A stretch of 64,000 nt of DNA from Siphonodentalium dalli (Eukaryota; Mollusca; Scaphopoda; Gadilida; Siphonodentaliidae): NCBI GenBank assembly GCA_032622095.1, contig CP136067.1, positions 173,262,556 to 173,326,555 on the forward strand, given 5' to 3'. Within the stretch, counting starts at the first letter, position 1. Each line of letters begins with the position of its first letter. The translations under genes and the position numbers were made by a program. Below are positions 46,066 through 56,720 of the stretch, in pieces. The notes under the pieces are model-generated. The model was not told where the DNA came from and did no database searches. It was given only the letters and a program-made list of their open reading frames with translations.

Positions 46066-46513
46066 GGGAGTGTGTCGTCCACTGACAGTTTAAGAATGGG
46101 AGTGTGTCGTCCACTGACAGTTTGAGAATGGGAGTGTGTCGTCCACTGACAGTTTAAGAATGGGAGTATGTCGACCACTGACAGTTTAAGAATGGGAGTG
46201 TGTCGTCCACTGACAGTTTAAGAATGGGAGTGTGTCGTCCACTGACAGTTTAAGAATGGGAGTGTGTCGTCCACTGACAGTTTAGGAATGGGAGTGTGTC
46301 GTCCACTGACAGTTTAGGAATGGGAGTGTGTCGTCCACTGACAGTTTAAGAATGGGAATGTGTCGTCCACTGACAGTTTAAGAATGAGAGTGTGTCGTCC
46401 ACTGACAGTTTAAGAATGGGAGTGTGTCGTCCACTGACAGTTTAAGAATGGGAGTGTGTCGTCCACTGACAGTTTAAGAATGGGAGTGTGTCGTCCACTG
46501 ACAGCTTAAGGGT
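46066..46513 (+). repeat. 32-bp minisatellite, 14 copies (unit 2)
   Basis: Same length and marked copies as the array at 43,102; it differs by single bases such as GGGAATG versus AGAATG in one unit. It follows the D copy of unit 2. Confidence 0.95.
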
Positions 46514-46622
46514 ACACCCGCAGATCATGCCATGAATCTCTACTTCAGCTACAGCCTTAAATATCATACTCGACTGATACAAAATCTGGGAACTTTTTGA
46601 TGTTTTGACAGTTAAGTTTTTA

Positions 46623-46743
46623 TCACTGAACAAACAGTGCATGTAATAAGTTTCTTAGTTAATACCGGTTCCTTTATAATGTAGTTATCTGTAGGTAAAG
46701 GTCCCAACTCGAAGTGGCACGAGTTAAGTGACTTGGTGAGTGA
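46623..46743. mobile_element. 121-bp insertion with TTTTA duplication, unit 3
   Basis: Identical position and ends to the unit 2 copy. Sharing by units 2 and 3 but not unit 1 shows it was present before those two separated. Confidence 0.8.
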
Positions 46744-46995
46744 TTTTACTTTGCATCGCTTACAATCCTATAATTTCTCCAGGGTAATTATGTTTCAATG
46801 TTTCTTGCGATATCTTATAAAAAAAAGTCACCAAAAAGGGATGCATTTTTAGTTGGGATCACCCACTACTGTGAAGTAGTTTATTCAGGAACAAATATTA
46901 ACAAAGACATATCATGCCTTGTTTGTTCAATGTTATAAGTTCCCTGTCAGAACGGGTCAGAACATCAAAAACTTCGATCAAATAGATCAAATCGA

Positions 46996-47414
46996 CCAAA
47001 CAATCAATTAACACATCTAGCTCTCACTAATGACTTGTCGTCTAGTAATTTATTTACTCATACAAAGCAACACATCGTCGTTGTCTATTTTTATAACCAC
47101 GAAATCACAGGGTAGTTCTGAAATATATATTATGTTTTTCTATCTTATTCGTGACCTCATCTACATAAATATCAAACACTACCGACGCTCATGTTTATTC
47201 TAGCCAATCAGTGCACCCATATTCATATTCAAGATCGGGTCATATGTCGATGAGGTCACAAAGAGAGAACGAAAAAAATATAAAAATTTCAGAATCACCC
47301 TGTGATTTCGTCGTTATAAAAATAGATAAGATGATGTGTTGGTTTGTTTGATTAAATAAATTATTAGACGACAAGCCATCACTGAGAGCTTGATGCGTTA
47401 GTTGATTGTTTGAT
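46996..47414. mobile_element. palindromic element J, copy 3
   Basis: Again 2,964 bp after copy 2, with the same arms and loop. Confidence 0.85.
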
Positions 47415-48138
47415 CACGTTTTAACTATAATAAGCTGGATGGTGGTGAATTTTGGAGAATCATATCGCCATGTTGCTTGAGCTGGACCAACCTGGATTTT
47501 TACGCTCTCTGGAGACAATATTTGGTTGTCAAGATTTTATTAAATGCTATGGATAGAAATGGAATTGAGGGGCGCTTGTGGTATTGGTCGAAAGAGGAAT
47601 CCTTCGCCGACACACCCTTGGCGACATCGATATCATTGCTCAGATAACTGTCTGATTTCCGAGCGATGGTAAATCGAAGAAATTTCTACTGTTCGCCTTG
47701 TCCTTGGTATAATACCATTAATGTAAAGCAGGCGCGTATCTAGATTCGGCGTACAGGGACAGTGTAATGGGAGCAGCGGAGCGCGTTACAGGACCCCGTA
47801 GAGATTCCTGGCATGATATAAAGAAACCCGGTCAGATTGTAACTCACAGACACTCGACCCCCAGTCTGGTTTTTTAAAGAAACCACCTTGATAAACCTGG
47901 ACATATTTACTTGTCTGTGTCGTGACCACCACTTTCGGAGTCATCACTTGGAGATACATTTCGTGCACAACGACTGTCGTATGACGGTTTTTACTTCTGA
48001 TAAGAAACACTCTTCCCCAGTATGTTTTTCCAAGAAACCACATTGTTCAACCTACACTTGCCTTACATTTCATGATTATATCTCCTTCAGTATGAGCTCT
48101 TGGAAACACCAATCTTAAGTAGCTCTTATGCTTTGCTA

Positions 48139-48320
48139 CAGTAATGCCATAAATAATCGACTCCTTAACCACAGAAGAATTATGAGTAACTTTTCAGGAT
48201 TTAGTCGGACATATGGCTTGTTGCCATTCAACGGAAAGCGCTCAATGAGAGCTTTCCGATGAATGGCAACAAGCCATAATTCTGCTGTGGGTAAGGAGTC
48301 GATTATTGAGGGCATTACTG
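48139..48320. mobile_element. Tc1/mariner-type palindromic MITE, copy 4
   Basis: TA-flanked CAGTAATGCC...GGCATTACTG. It differs from copies 2 and 3 at the stem centre (CAACGGAAAGCGCTC), so this stem has small mismatches. Confidence 0.88.
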
Positions 48321-48478
48321 TATGTCTCATAAGATACGTGCTTATGAATATTTGTTCCTTTGAGATCTGATCAAACTGAATCAATTTACTTTTTGTGCGG
48401 TTTTACCTTCTCGACCTTCCCAACGATAATATCATTGCATGCTTTTATCTGAAATATACCTCGCTGGAATTGTGCTTG

Positions 48479-50340
48479 GATTTTGGAATTACTGACTAAA
48501 CCTTGCTGGCTAAGTGACTCAGTTGAAAGGTCCAGCTCCCTGCACCATTGACCTCCTTTCCCGGCGTTGGTGGAGATACATCAATCCATGTGTACGTTTC
48601 ACTTGACGCTGGTATCAGAACAATTGTCACACAAACAAATCATCCATCATATGGCGCATTAGTTTACTTCCTGAGTGTTTCCTGTTCAATTCGGAATTAA
48701 TTTCTGTACTGTGGGTGTCATCTAACACTGCATATTATGGAGGCAATAAACCCCAAACCGATAAGTTGAGTCGTCATTAACTTGCTACTCATTCAGTGGT
48801 CGACACTTCTGGTTTCGTACAATCCATGCCTGTATACCTACAAGTAATCTCCCTTTTGCATATCGATCTGCACCATGATACACAGACGAACAATGTGCTA
48901 ATGGTATGGTAAGGTCTGTCATACTATTGACATGGAATTCAGTTTCATTTCCATCCAATCGATAGAATCGTGCACTGTTCTAATTTCCATACTTGCGTGC
49001 GTTTCTGTTTTTGGCGAAGTTTCTATCCCACTTCTACCACCAGGCTGTTACGTGGCCACTTTATGAAAGGCCAATGTTTATTTTAGAATGTCAAATGATA
49101 AACCAAAGTAGGCAAGTATCAATAACATGTGAAATCCTCTACGTTCATCGTGTAAATTACTTAATTAGTTATGCGCTATGTAGTGTTAACTACACAATGT
49201 ATATTCACGGTCATGAATTATGTAGTCTCCAGGAAAGCGTGGCCATATTTGACATTAAAGCCCAAGGCACAGTGATTTTATGTCGAAGCGCACATATGGC
49301 TAAATATAGCTCAAACATATTGACATTATAACTAATTTCGAAATATTCGATAGTTCGCTCTATAACAGTTTAGCAAAGTTTCCAATATAAGGTTATTCGA
49401 TGTTTTAGAAGCACGAGACGTGTTGCAATGTATGACACTTTCCATCCTCCATGAAGAATTCACGTTCACGAAAAGTTTTTCCGTTGAAATTGGACAATAG
49501 TCCTCAGGCACTGAGATGCTAATCGCAAGCTATCTCAGCCTGCTCCGCGTGGTTTTATCGTCGAAACACTGATACAGTAAGCGGTTTGTTAGGTAACTTG
49601 CATTTGATCATTTGATGCAACTGTAGTCCAATCGGGGTAGTCATTCCAATATATAAGAGTATGTTTATGGCTTCCAGTGAGAAAGTGGATGACGACCATC
49701 ATTCCTATATTCCTAGCTGCGAATGCCAGAAGAAATTGTTCAGCCATTACATAGATCCCTGTTCCGCACAAATTGAAATTTAAAGGATGTCATGCCACCG
49801 AGATACCTTTATGTATTTCGCATACTGGGTATCTTCTCTGAACTATAGTTAGTTGAAGTTGGTGGGAGATGGTTTGAGTATTGTGAAATCTATACCATGC
49901 ATAAATTGATTTGTAACGCTGTGATATGATAAACAAATTGTTTTTACTAATTCTAATAGTTTATGTACATACATATATATTTCTCATTTAGCGATTTAGT
50001 GCACGTATTTTCCAGTTTCTTGTTATGCATATTCCCTGATCCGAGAACCGAAGCCACGTGATGCTCTATTACCAATGGCATATCATTTAAATTTATCCTT
50101 GTTATGCTGAATGGATTCTCCAACTCAGTTATAAAAGTATACACCGGACCGGTCTATTACTCATCTGGATGGGTAATAGGTTAATTAAACAGACAACAAT
50201 CAGACGAAAAGATAATACAAGTGCAGAAGGATTTATATTCATTGGTGGGAAATGTTTAGATAATAAGTTTTTAAAAACGACTTATGGTCGTCTGTTGAAC
50301 TGATTTTCTTATTTCAGACGGGAATTACTCGTCACAGAGT
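48479..50340. other. low-repeat DNA, no gene recognised
   Basis: The longest open frame (48,993-49,331, plus, 112 codons) has no domain or signal that I recognise. I see no tandem or inverted repeat. This is one of the few stretches that could be unique sequence, so regulatory DNA or an intron of a neighbouring gene cannot be excluded. Confidence 0.5.
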
Positions 50341-50361
50341 ATCTAGTACAGAAATGGTTAA

Positions 50362-50535
50362 AGGCATATTATGGACTTGTTCCGGTGCATGAAACTGATA
50401 AGTTAGTATTCAGGTGCTATGCCAACTGGAGGAATGCAGCATTCTACTAACATCGCCAAAAATCTCAAGCAAATTGAACGTGCCATTCCATAGAAAATAT
50501 CGTCCGAATTGTGCTCAATTGTAAATGTTTACTTC
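50362..50535 (-). repeat. dispersed ~140-bp segment, copy 3
   Basis: The reverse complement carries CATTCCTCCAGTTGGCATAG, CACCTGAATACTAACTTATC and AGAAGTAAACATTTACAATT, all shared with 17,394-17,535 and 18,725-18,810. It lies outside the M domain, so this segment is an independent dispersed repeat. Confidence 0.7.
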
Positions 50536-50974
50536 TCTATTAGGGACGCAACAATCGGAGATAAACTAACGAAAATGATTTCGCGATCAAGAGTTACTAT
50601 ATTTAATTGATATATAGGAATGACGGCGTGTGTCGTCAATTTGGATGCAATTTTTGTAAACATACTACGTGGAGCAAGATTATTCTCCAATTCTATTGTA
50701 TCACCCGACTGGAGTGTTTCACATCACTTGGATGTCGCACCCATGACTCCTAATGTGAATCGACCCTCACATCGATCATTGGGCTGAACAATCGTGTAAT
50801 ACACATTCATTCTGCATTTTATCCTACTGCTGTGTGCCGAGCCCCTCGAGATAGAAAATGCTCATTTATCTTCCCGTGTACGCAAGCTGTGCTCTTCTGG
50901 GACACCTACACCAATACATCATCGCGAGTAATGGTAAAAATATTCAATATCCTATTGACATCGACAGTAAAGGG

Positions 50975-51240
50975 GATCTATTCGATTGTGAATCGGATCA
51001 CAACCGACGCTCGCTCGGTCTCTGTGATAAGAAGCTCGCATTATTTGTGGTAATCCGGTTTACTCTCTAGAGATACTATTGTTCTGTATATAGCTTACCA
51101 ACTCATCCACTAATATGAAATGGAATGATGTGGTTTTAAAGAATGTCTGGAAGTCAGGGCTCAAGAGACAAGCTCGAGGCATAGGCGCTATAACGTCTTT
51201 TCCGCTTCCCAAATCATACACCAATGAGTTACAGATAAGG
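50975..51240. repeat. K segment, copy 1
   Basis: ATTCGATTGTGAATCGGATC, GATAAGAAGCTCGCATTAT, GGTAATCCGGTTTACTCTC and GAATGTCTGGAAGTCAGGGC are shared, in order, with 54,025-54,440 and 57,425-57,660. Here it precedes a tandem array of the ~140-bp unit that follows it once in the 57-kb copy. Confidence 0.75.
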
Positions 51241-51245
51241 CCATG

Positions 51246-52200
51246 AGACACAATGTTATATATATACGTTTTTGAAGGTCGTTGTCACAAGTTTCTGACC
51301 ACAGGTGTGGCTATATTTTTTGAAATCCGCCACGTTGGTAGCAAGCAGAGACGAGTGGGTGTGACACAGACAGTAAGTCAGGAGACACAATGTGGCATGT
51401 ACGTTTTTGAAGGTCGTTGTCACATGTTACCGCATTGTCACATGTTACAAACGACAGTTGTGGATATTTGTTTCAGATCCGTCACGTTGGTAGCAGGTAT
51501 TGGTCAAACGAGTGTGTGTGGCACAGACAGTAAGTCAGGAGACACAATGTTACATGTACGTTTTTGAAGGTCATTGTCAGAAGTTATCAACGACATTTGT
51601 GGATATTTTTTTCCAAATCCGTCACGTTGGTAGCAAGAATTGGTCAGACGAGTAGTTGTGGCGCAGACAGTAAGTCAGGAGACACAATGTTATATGTACG
51701 TTTTTGAAGGTCATTGTCAGAAGTTATCAACGACAGTTGTGGATATTTTGTCCCCCAAATCTGTCACGTTGGTAGCACGAATTGGTCTGACGATTGGTTG
51801 TGGCGCAGACAGTAAGTCAGGAGACACAATGTTATATGTACGTTTTTGAAGGTCATTGTCAGAAGTTATCAACGACAGTTGTGGATATTTTTTCTCCAAA
51901 TCCGCCACGTTGGTAGCAGACATTGGTAAGACGAGTGGGTACGGCACAGACAGTAAGTCAGGAGACACAATATTAAATGTACGTTTTTGAAGGTCATTGT
52001 TACATGTTACCGCATTGTCACATGTTACCAACGACATTTGTGGATATATTTTTCTTCAAATCCGTCACGTTGGTAGCAAGAATTAGTCAGACGAGTGGTT
52101 GTGGCGCAGACAGTAAGTTATGTGACACAATGGTATATGTACGTTATTGAAGGTCGTTGTCACATGTTACCGTCGACATGGTAGCAAGGATTGATAAGAC
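51246..52200 (+). repeat. ~140-bp tandem array, about seven units
   Basis: GAGACACAATGTTATATGTA, CGTTTTTGAAGGTC, TTATCAACGACAGTTGTGGA, CCGTCACGTTGGTAGCA and GTGGCGCAGACAGTAAGTCA recur with 135-160 bp spacing. The 160-bp units contain an extra CACATGTTACCGCATTGT. Related single units lie at 53,940, 56,520 and 57,700. GTGGCGCAGACAGTAAG resembles a tRNA A box. The array looks like amplification of an internal part of a SINE-like element. Confidence 0.85.
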
Positions 52201-52370
52201 GAGTGGGTGTGACACAGACCGTATTAAGTTACATAGTAAATTATACAATAAACACCCACCAATAATGAAGCGGGTTCGATTCCCGTTAAGCGGAGATGTG
52301 CGACCCACGCGAATTTATCGGGTTATACATAATAATAAGAATAATAATATTTGTATAGCGATTATCCCCA
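52200..52370 (+). mobile_element. tRNA-like SINE segment with B box
   Basis: GCGGGTTCGATTCCCG at 52,270 contains GGTTCGATTCC, a perfect pol III B-box match. It is followed by GCGGAGATGTGCGACC...CGCGAATTTATCGGG and an AATAATAAGAATAATAAT tail. The upstream GGGTGTGACACAGACCG may be the A box. The same GGTTCGATTCCCG, then GTGATCTACGCGAATGTAGG, is at 57,834. It is not a functional tRNA: no acceptor stem or anticodon arm can be drawn. Confidence 0.6.
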
Positions 52371-52374
52371 ATAA

Positions 52375-53650
52375 GGGTGCGTTCATACACTGGCAAGTTT
52401 GCACCGCATGTTTTTGCAGGCATTTTCTCATAGAAAACCCTATGGTGTCAGAATATGAACGGAAACATGCATTTATAATGTATATTTAGTTATTTACCAA
52501 AGAAGTAAACTTTCGATAGTTCCACATGTAACGGTGCTACTAAAATACTAAATACCCGTATGAATGATTCCTGCGAGATAATTGCATGCTATTTACAGGC
52601 AATTGTCGATAGCATCGCTACAAGTGGAACTACATACATGTGTAGATTTTACTTCTCATATTGTTAGCTGTGGTGAATGCGCATTTAAAAAGCATGCTTT
52701 GCATTCGGTTTCTGGCACATTGTAGGCTTTCTACACCGCAATTCTTGCAAATGAATGCCTGGCAAATTTGCGACTATATGAACGTATCATAAGCGGGCCC
52801 TAAGCGCTTGACAAATCATATAAACATAAAAATTCAATATAAATCCACAAAAATCATGCAATATTTACAATATTCACAATATCAAAGTCATTTCTGAAAC
52901 GACGCGCGAACATGTAAGTTTTAGTAACTTCTTGAAGTCGTCGAGAGTTCGTGACTCTTTTATATTCAATGTCAGAGGACTCCATGCATTTGGATACGTA
53001 ACTTTAAAACAACGGTACACAACCGCGATCAAATTAGCACCAGATGGTGTCAAAAGAAGTTTGTCCTCTGAACGAAGTGATCGGCGTGGGACGTATGGAA
53101 TAAGGATATCACTGATTATGCTGGAAGAGCTTTAGAGTCATGGGTTAATTGCTTGATATGCATATGTCACAAGTTTATAAATAATTATATCTGTCACATG
53201 TAGCCAAGGTAGTTATTGCAACATTTCATCTATGTCGACAGATCTTTTACGACAGAGAACAACCCTTACAGCAGTGTGTTGCAGATGATGAAGCCTGGTA
53301 ATATATAGAATAGAAAGAGAGTTGCAATAGTCAAGTCGACTGAGATTCCGGGATGAAGCAAGTTTTTTTCCCCAGCTGAGTCAGTGTTGATGTATTTCCT
53401 CATTTGTCCTCATTTTGAAGTTCAATGTATATTGCCTTGCGTATCTGGCTTATACATGATGCCATAGACAGCGATCTATCAAAAAAATACATGTATGTTA
53501 ATATAAACGGACATGACTCGTTCGAGCTTCCAAATTTTGTCTACATAATTTGAAAACAAGGTGTAAGATAGGTTGACAAATACACAAAATATTGACATAC
53601 CGGCTTCATATGCTCTGAACAATACTTGCCATGGTCACAGCCATTATCCA
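52375..53650. other. no gene or repeat recognised
   Basis: Open frames up to 110 codons (52,157-52,489) overlap the SINE-like repeat. The 67-codon frame at 52,932-53,135 begins at TTG and shows no domain. I see no structured RNA or tandem pattern. Confidence 0.45.
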
Positions 53651-53659
53651 GCTGTTATA

Positions 53660-53745
53660 AATTTTTCACACAGAAGTGAAACAAACGCTCTTTATTTATA
53701 CCATATCCAGATAAGACTAGCACAGAACGCTCTCTTCTGTTCCAT
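53660..53745 (+). repeat. paired AACGCTCTTTAT motif block
   Basis: CACACAGAAGTGAAACAAACG, CTCTTTATTTATACCATATC and AACGCTCTCTTCTGTTCC reproduce the paired motif of the D family without the D termini. A sister block is at 62,540-62,612. Confidence 0.6.
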
Positions 53746-53929
53746 ACCGTGCATATGGCTGGGACCCAAACATCTTGTTCAAACTTGTATTTTGTATGAC
53801 TTTCTGTGACATATATAATTCTCGTAGAAGGGTAGTTCAAGTATTTATCGACCCATTACGATACCGGGAAAAAGTCAAAAGCGAATATTATTAGGTGTAT
53901 TTTGGAGCGCAAACCGCCATGTGGCTTAA

Positions 53930-54460
53930 ACCACCAGTAATCGGATTTTCAAACCAACCACGTTGGTGGCAAACACTAATGCAATGCCAATAAAACAACG
54001 ACATGGTTGCACAGACAGGAAGGGGATCTATTCGATTGTGAATCCGATCACTCCCGATACTCCCTCGTCTCCGTGATAGGAAGCTCTCATTATGCTGGTA
54101 ATCCGGTTATACATTCCAGAGATCATATACTGTTATGTATGAGGCCCCCACCCCACCCCCATGGAATACGGAATACCAGTTAACAGCCATATGGAATACA
54201 TACAAATATATGTAAACTTCATTTTTTGGAACGTCGGCGTACGAATACCGGTATATTTGGAATACCGAATACCTCCTAACAGGGGCCGGAATACAGCGTA
54301 CCTCATAACAGGGCATGGAATACGGCGTACGAAAAGGGGGGTGGGGGCCTCATGTATATATTCCCAAATAACCACTTCGGACAAGAGAACGATGGAGTAC
54401 TTTCAAGCAATGTCTGGCAGACAGGACTCAGTGTTCAAGGCACAATCAGCACAAAAGGCA
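53930..54460 (+). repeat. SINE-like/K segment copy split by element H
   Basis: CGGATTTTCAAACCAACCAC, GTTGGTGGCAAACA and GGTTGCACAGACAGG precede K (ATTCGATTGTGAATCCGATC ... GTAATCCGGTTATACATTCC). K resumes after H with CGGACAAGAGAACG and AATGTCTGGCAGACAGGACT. This fixes the original continuity of K across the insertion. Confidence 0.7.
54140..54352. mobile_element. MITE H, 213 bp, TGTA target duplication
   Basis: The ends TGAGGCCCCCACCCC and GGGGTGGGGGCCTCA are exact inverses, flanked by TGTA at 54,136-54,139 and 54,353-54,356. The K copy at 51,085 reads TTCTGTATATAG at the same place, consistent with a single TGTA before insertion. The interior has several GGAATAC repeats. A 147-codon frame runs through it, but it begins inside H and is not conserved, so it is rejected as a gene. 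Confidence 0.85.
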
Positions 54461-54616
54461 TTAGAGTCAGGGTCCGCACTGGACCGAAATTTACTTTTGC
54501 TAAATAATTTGCCAAATGAAAATATTTTTTGCCAAATGCTGTCCCTGATAGTATCATTTTCTACAACCTTGATTGAGTCTTATATTTCGACACTCGCGGT
54601 TTGAACGACGTTTGAT

Positions 54617-55152
54617 TATGGGATGCCAAATTGACATTTAATAAATAATTGAGCTTCAGCGCAATAAGGAATCCCTTATTGCGCTTAAGCGCAATAAGGG
54701 AAGATCTAATTGCGCTTAAGCGCAATAAGGAATATTCTTATTGCACTTAAGCGCAATTAGATCTTCCCTTATTGCAATTAAGGGCAATACGGGATTATTG
54801 CGATTAAGCGCAATTACATCCTTATTGCGCTTAAGCGCAATTAATATCTCCATCATGAGATCACCCCTCTGCAACTAGTAGAATTATCCTATATTTGCCC
54901 CACCCATTGTACCATGGACTACACAATTTGAATTATAGGGAGTTTATGTAATGTGACTAATTGCGCTTAAACGCAATAAGGAATATTCCTTATTGCCCTT
55001 AAGCACAATTAGCTCTTATTGCGCTTAAGCGCAATAAGAATATTCTTTATTGCGCTTAAGCGCAATTAGATCTTCCCCTATTGCGCTTAAAAGGGGATTC
55101 CTTATTGCGCTTAAGCTCAATTATTTATTAAATGTCAAGTTGGCATCCCATA
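54617..55152. mobile_element. foldback element E2, 536 bp, 6-bp target duplication
   Basis: TATGGGATGCCAAATTGACA and its near-exact inverse form the ends, with TTTGAT on both sides (54,611-54,616 and 55,153-55,158). The arms are dominated by tandem palindromes of the form TTGCGCTTAAGCGCAA, more than ten in each orientation, with spacers such as GATCTTCCCTTA. A ~100-bp unique core (54,850-54,950) remains. It is a shorter relative of E1 with the same end logic. Confidence 0.92.
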
Positions 55153-55253
55153 TTTGATATCGATAATCAAGCAGTTAGTTAATAATTATACTCGCATTTC
55201 TATTATGGTTTATCATATTAACATTCTGATATGTTATTGGTTTGTCTTTGTGC

Positions 55254-55563
55254 ACACTACACAGTATGAGCACCCCCGTGTACGTGGTATCGCCAAACCC
55301 GAGGGTATCAAACCAAACCAAACCAGACCATGCTGTTTTGATAAATGAACATATCTTCCCTCAGTTGAATCTATATATCTTCCAGTTAAATGGTGATATC
55401 CACTGTTCAATACATAATTTCGCAAAGCGGAATGTTCCCTCAATGGGATAGCGACTATAGCTTGCGCCCACCCTGATAAATTTAATAGATATTCCGGCTC
55501 ATTTACGATTTTATCATAGAGATTAGACATAGGTAGTTCCTTTGGAACATTATTATCAGCCAT
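55254..55563 (-). CDS. hypothetical small ORF or first exon, unassigned
   Basis: On the minus strand an ATG in a reasonable context (CCATCTATGG) opens MADNNVPKELPMSNLYDKIV and continues through LSGWAQAIVAIPLREHSAL to a stop just past 55,240 (109 codons). It is hydrophilic at first, with one short hydrophobic stretch, no signal peptide and no recognised domain. It is not inside a repeat that I can identify; E2 ends 80 bp away. Composition looks more protein-like than most frames here, but there is no homology or splice evidence. It could equally be chance. Confidence 0.2.
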
Positions 55564-56509
55564 AGATGGCGGATAATGCGTGTATCAATAGAAAAATATA
55601 CGTTTAATTAAATATAAAATTGTCTAGCCTGCAGAGCGGTTCGCAAAAATAAAAATACTATCTGCGTCCAAGTGTGGGTACCCACCATAATTTCGGGTAT
55701 CAAAGCCGCAGATCGAGATGTCGCCAAACCAGATCTGGGATGTCAAAAATGCGAATGATATACTTCATATTTTGACCTTTTCTGCTTGAAGATATCCCAT
55801 TTATCAATCGGACATGGATCATCTTCAGTGTGGGACCGTGGGGTGCATGTGTATGGGAGAAAACGTGCATGTTTGTTTGTGTTTTATGTTATAACTAGCA
55901 GGTTAGCCCGCCACTGGCGGCGTTGGTCAGAAACATGACATTTTTTTGGCTTTTCAACGAGTTAATTGTGCCTTTTTAATCAAGAGAAATTATGGTACCC
56001 GTCCCTAAAAGATTTAAGGTACAACGGGCGGAAAGAACTGACCCGATGAAAAATTGTTGAGCCCGACGTTGTCCGGGCTATTCAAAAACCAAATTTCAAG
56101 TCGGTAGCTCCACCCGTTTCCGATATCTGGTCTGCGCATGCGCGAAGCTGGCGTCGGACGGGCTCGGCGACCCGATAAAATTCGTATCCAGGGCATTTGA
56201 GAGAACCGATTACATGTTTTCAAACAATGTCGGGAAGGCAGGAGCCAATAGACATAGTCAAGGATTCAGTCAGGACTAATGCATTTCAATGGCAGTATTG
56301 AAAATGTTCGCCTTAAACATACATGTATGTATGACATTTCATGTCATCATGTCTCCATACCAATATAATTTTGAGTGAAGAGAATAAACAAATTGATTGG
56401 AGGGTCCATGCATATGTATATATTATATCTATTTTTCTATTCTATATTTTGTAAATATATCTCTTTCTCAATATCCCGTATTAAAATGGAACAGATAATA
56501 ACGCATATG

Positions 56510-56660
56510 CTAACAACATAGTCCGATTTTTACACCCATCACGTTGGTAACAAACATTCCACACATAAGGGCGCGTGGCAAAGATGGTAAGGCCCACCCG
56601 ACAATTATCAACTGTACCAACCTCTACCAGAGCGCACCAGTCATACTTCCTTTCTGACTC
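56510..56660 (+). repeat. SINE-like segment, short copy
   Basis: CATCACGTTGGTAACAAACA followed by GCGTGGCAAAGATGGTAAGG gives the best tRNA A-box-like match (TGGCAAAGATGG) in this family. No B box follows at the expected distance, so the copy is partial. Confidence 0.55.
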
Positions 56661-56720
56661 TGTCATCGGATGCGTACTAGTCTGCCGTTTCTCTATTTAG
56701 CGCGGGGTTTTCCAAACAAA

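Larger units (their letters stand above)
43596..46558 (+). repeat. tandem segment, unit 2
   Basis: Same order as unit 1 with very few substitutions. It differs by a 121-bp insertion at 43,659 and by a ~20-bp insertion (TATCTTATAAAAAAAAGTC) near 43,853. It contains J (44,032), TATATAA at 45,186 with the same 9-codon frame at 45,237, a mariner MITE at 45,287, a D copy and a 14-copy minisatellite. Confidence 0.92.
46559..48478 (+). repeat. tandem segment, unit 3 (truncated)
   Basis: Matches units 1 and 2 up to GCTGGAATTGTGCTT, then switches to unrelated sequence, so the D copy and minisatellite are absent. It has the 121-bp insertion (46,623), J (46,996), and a MITE at 48,139. It has lost about 120 bp around 48,112 (CACCAAT joined to CTTAAG), removing the TATA-like motif and mini-ORF. 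One base is inserted near 47,478 (TTGAGCTGG for TTGGCTGG). Confidence 0.9.

Noticed and set aside
40776-48478. Nested LTR retrotransposon (D as LTR, rest as internal part)
   Set aside because: D has inverted TTAA-flanked ends, not TG...CA, and the internal part shows no primer-binding site, polypurine tract or gag-pol remnant.
52260-52300. tRNA gene at GGTTCGATTCC
   Set aside because: The B box is perfect, but no acceptor stem, D arm or anticodon arm can be formed; it is treated as a SINE-type tRNA-like segment.
54161-54604. 147-codon plus-strand frame
   Set aside because: It starts inside MITE H and crosses its border into repeat K, so it cannot be an ancestral gene.
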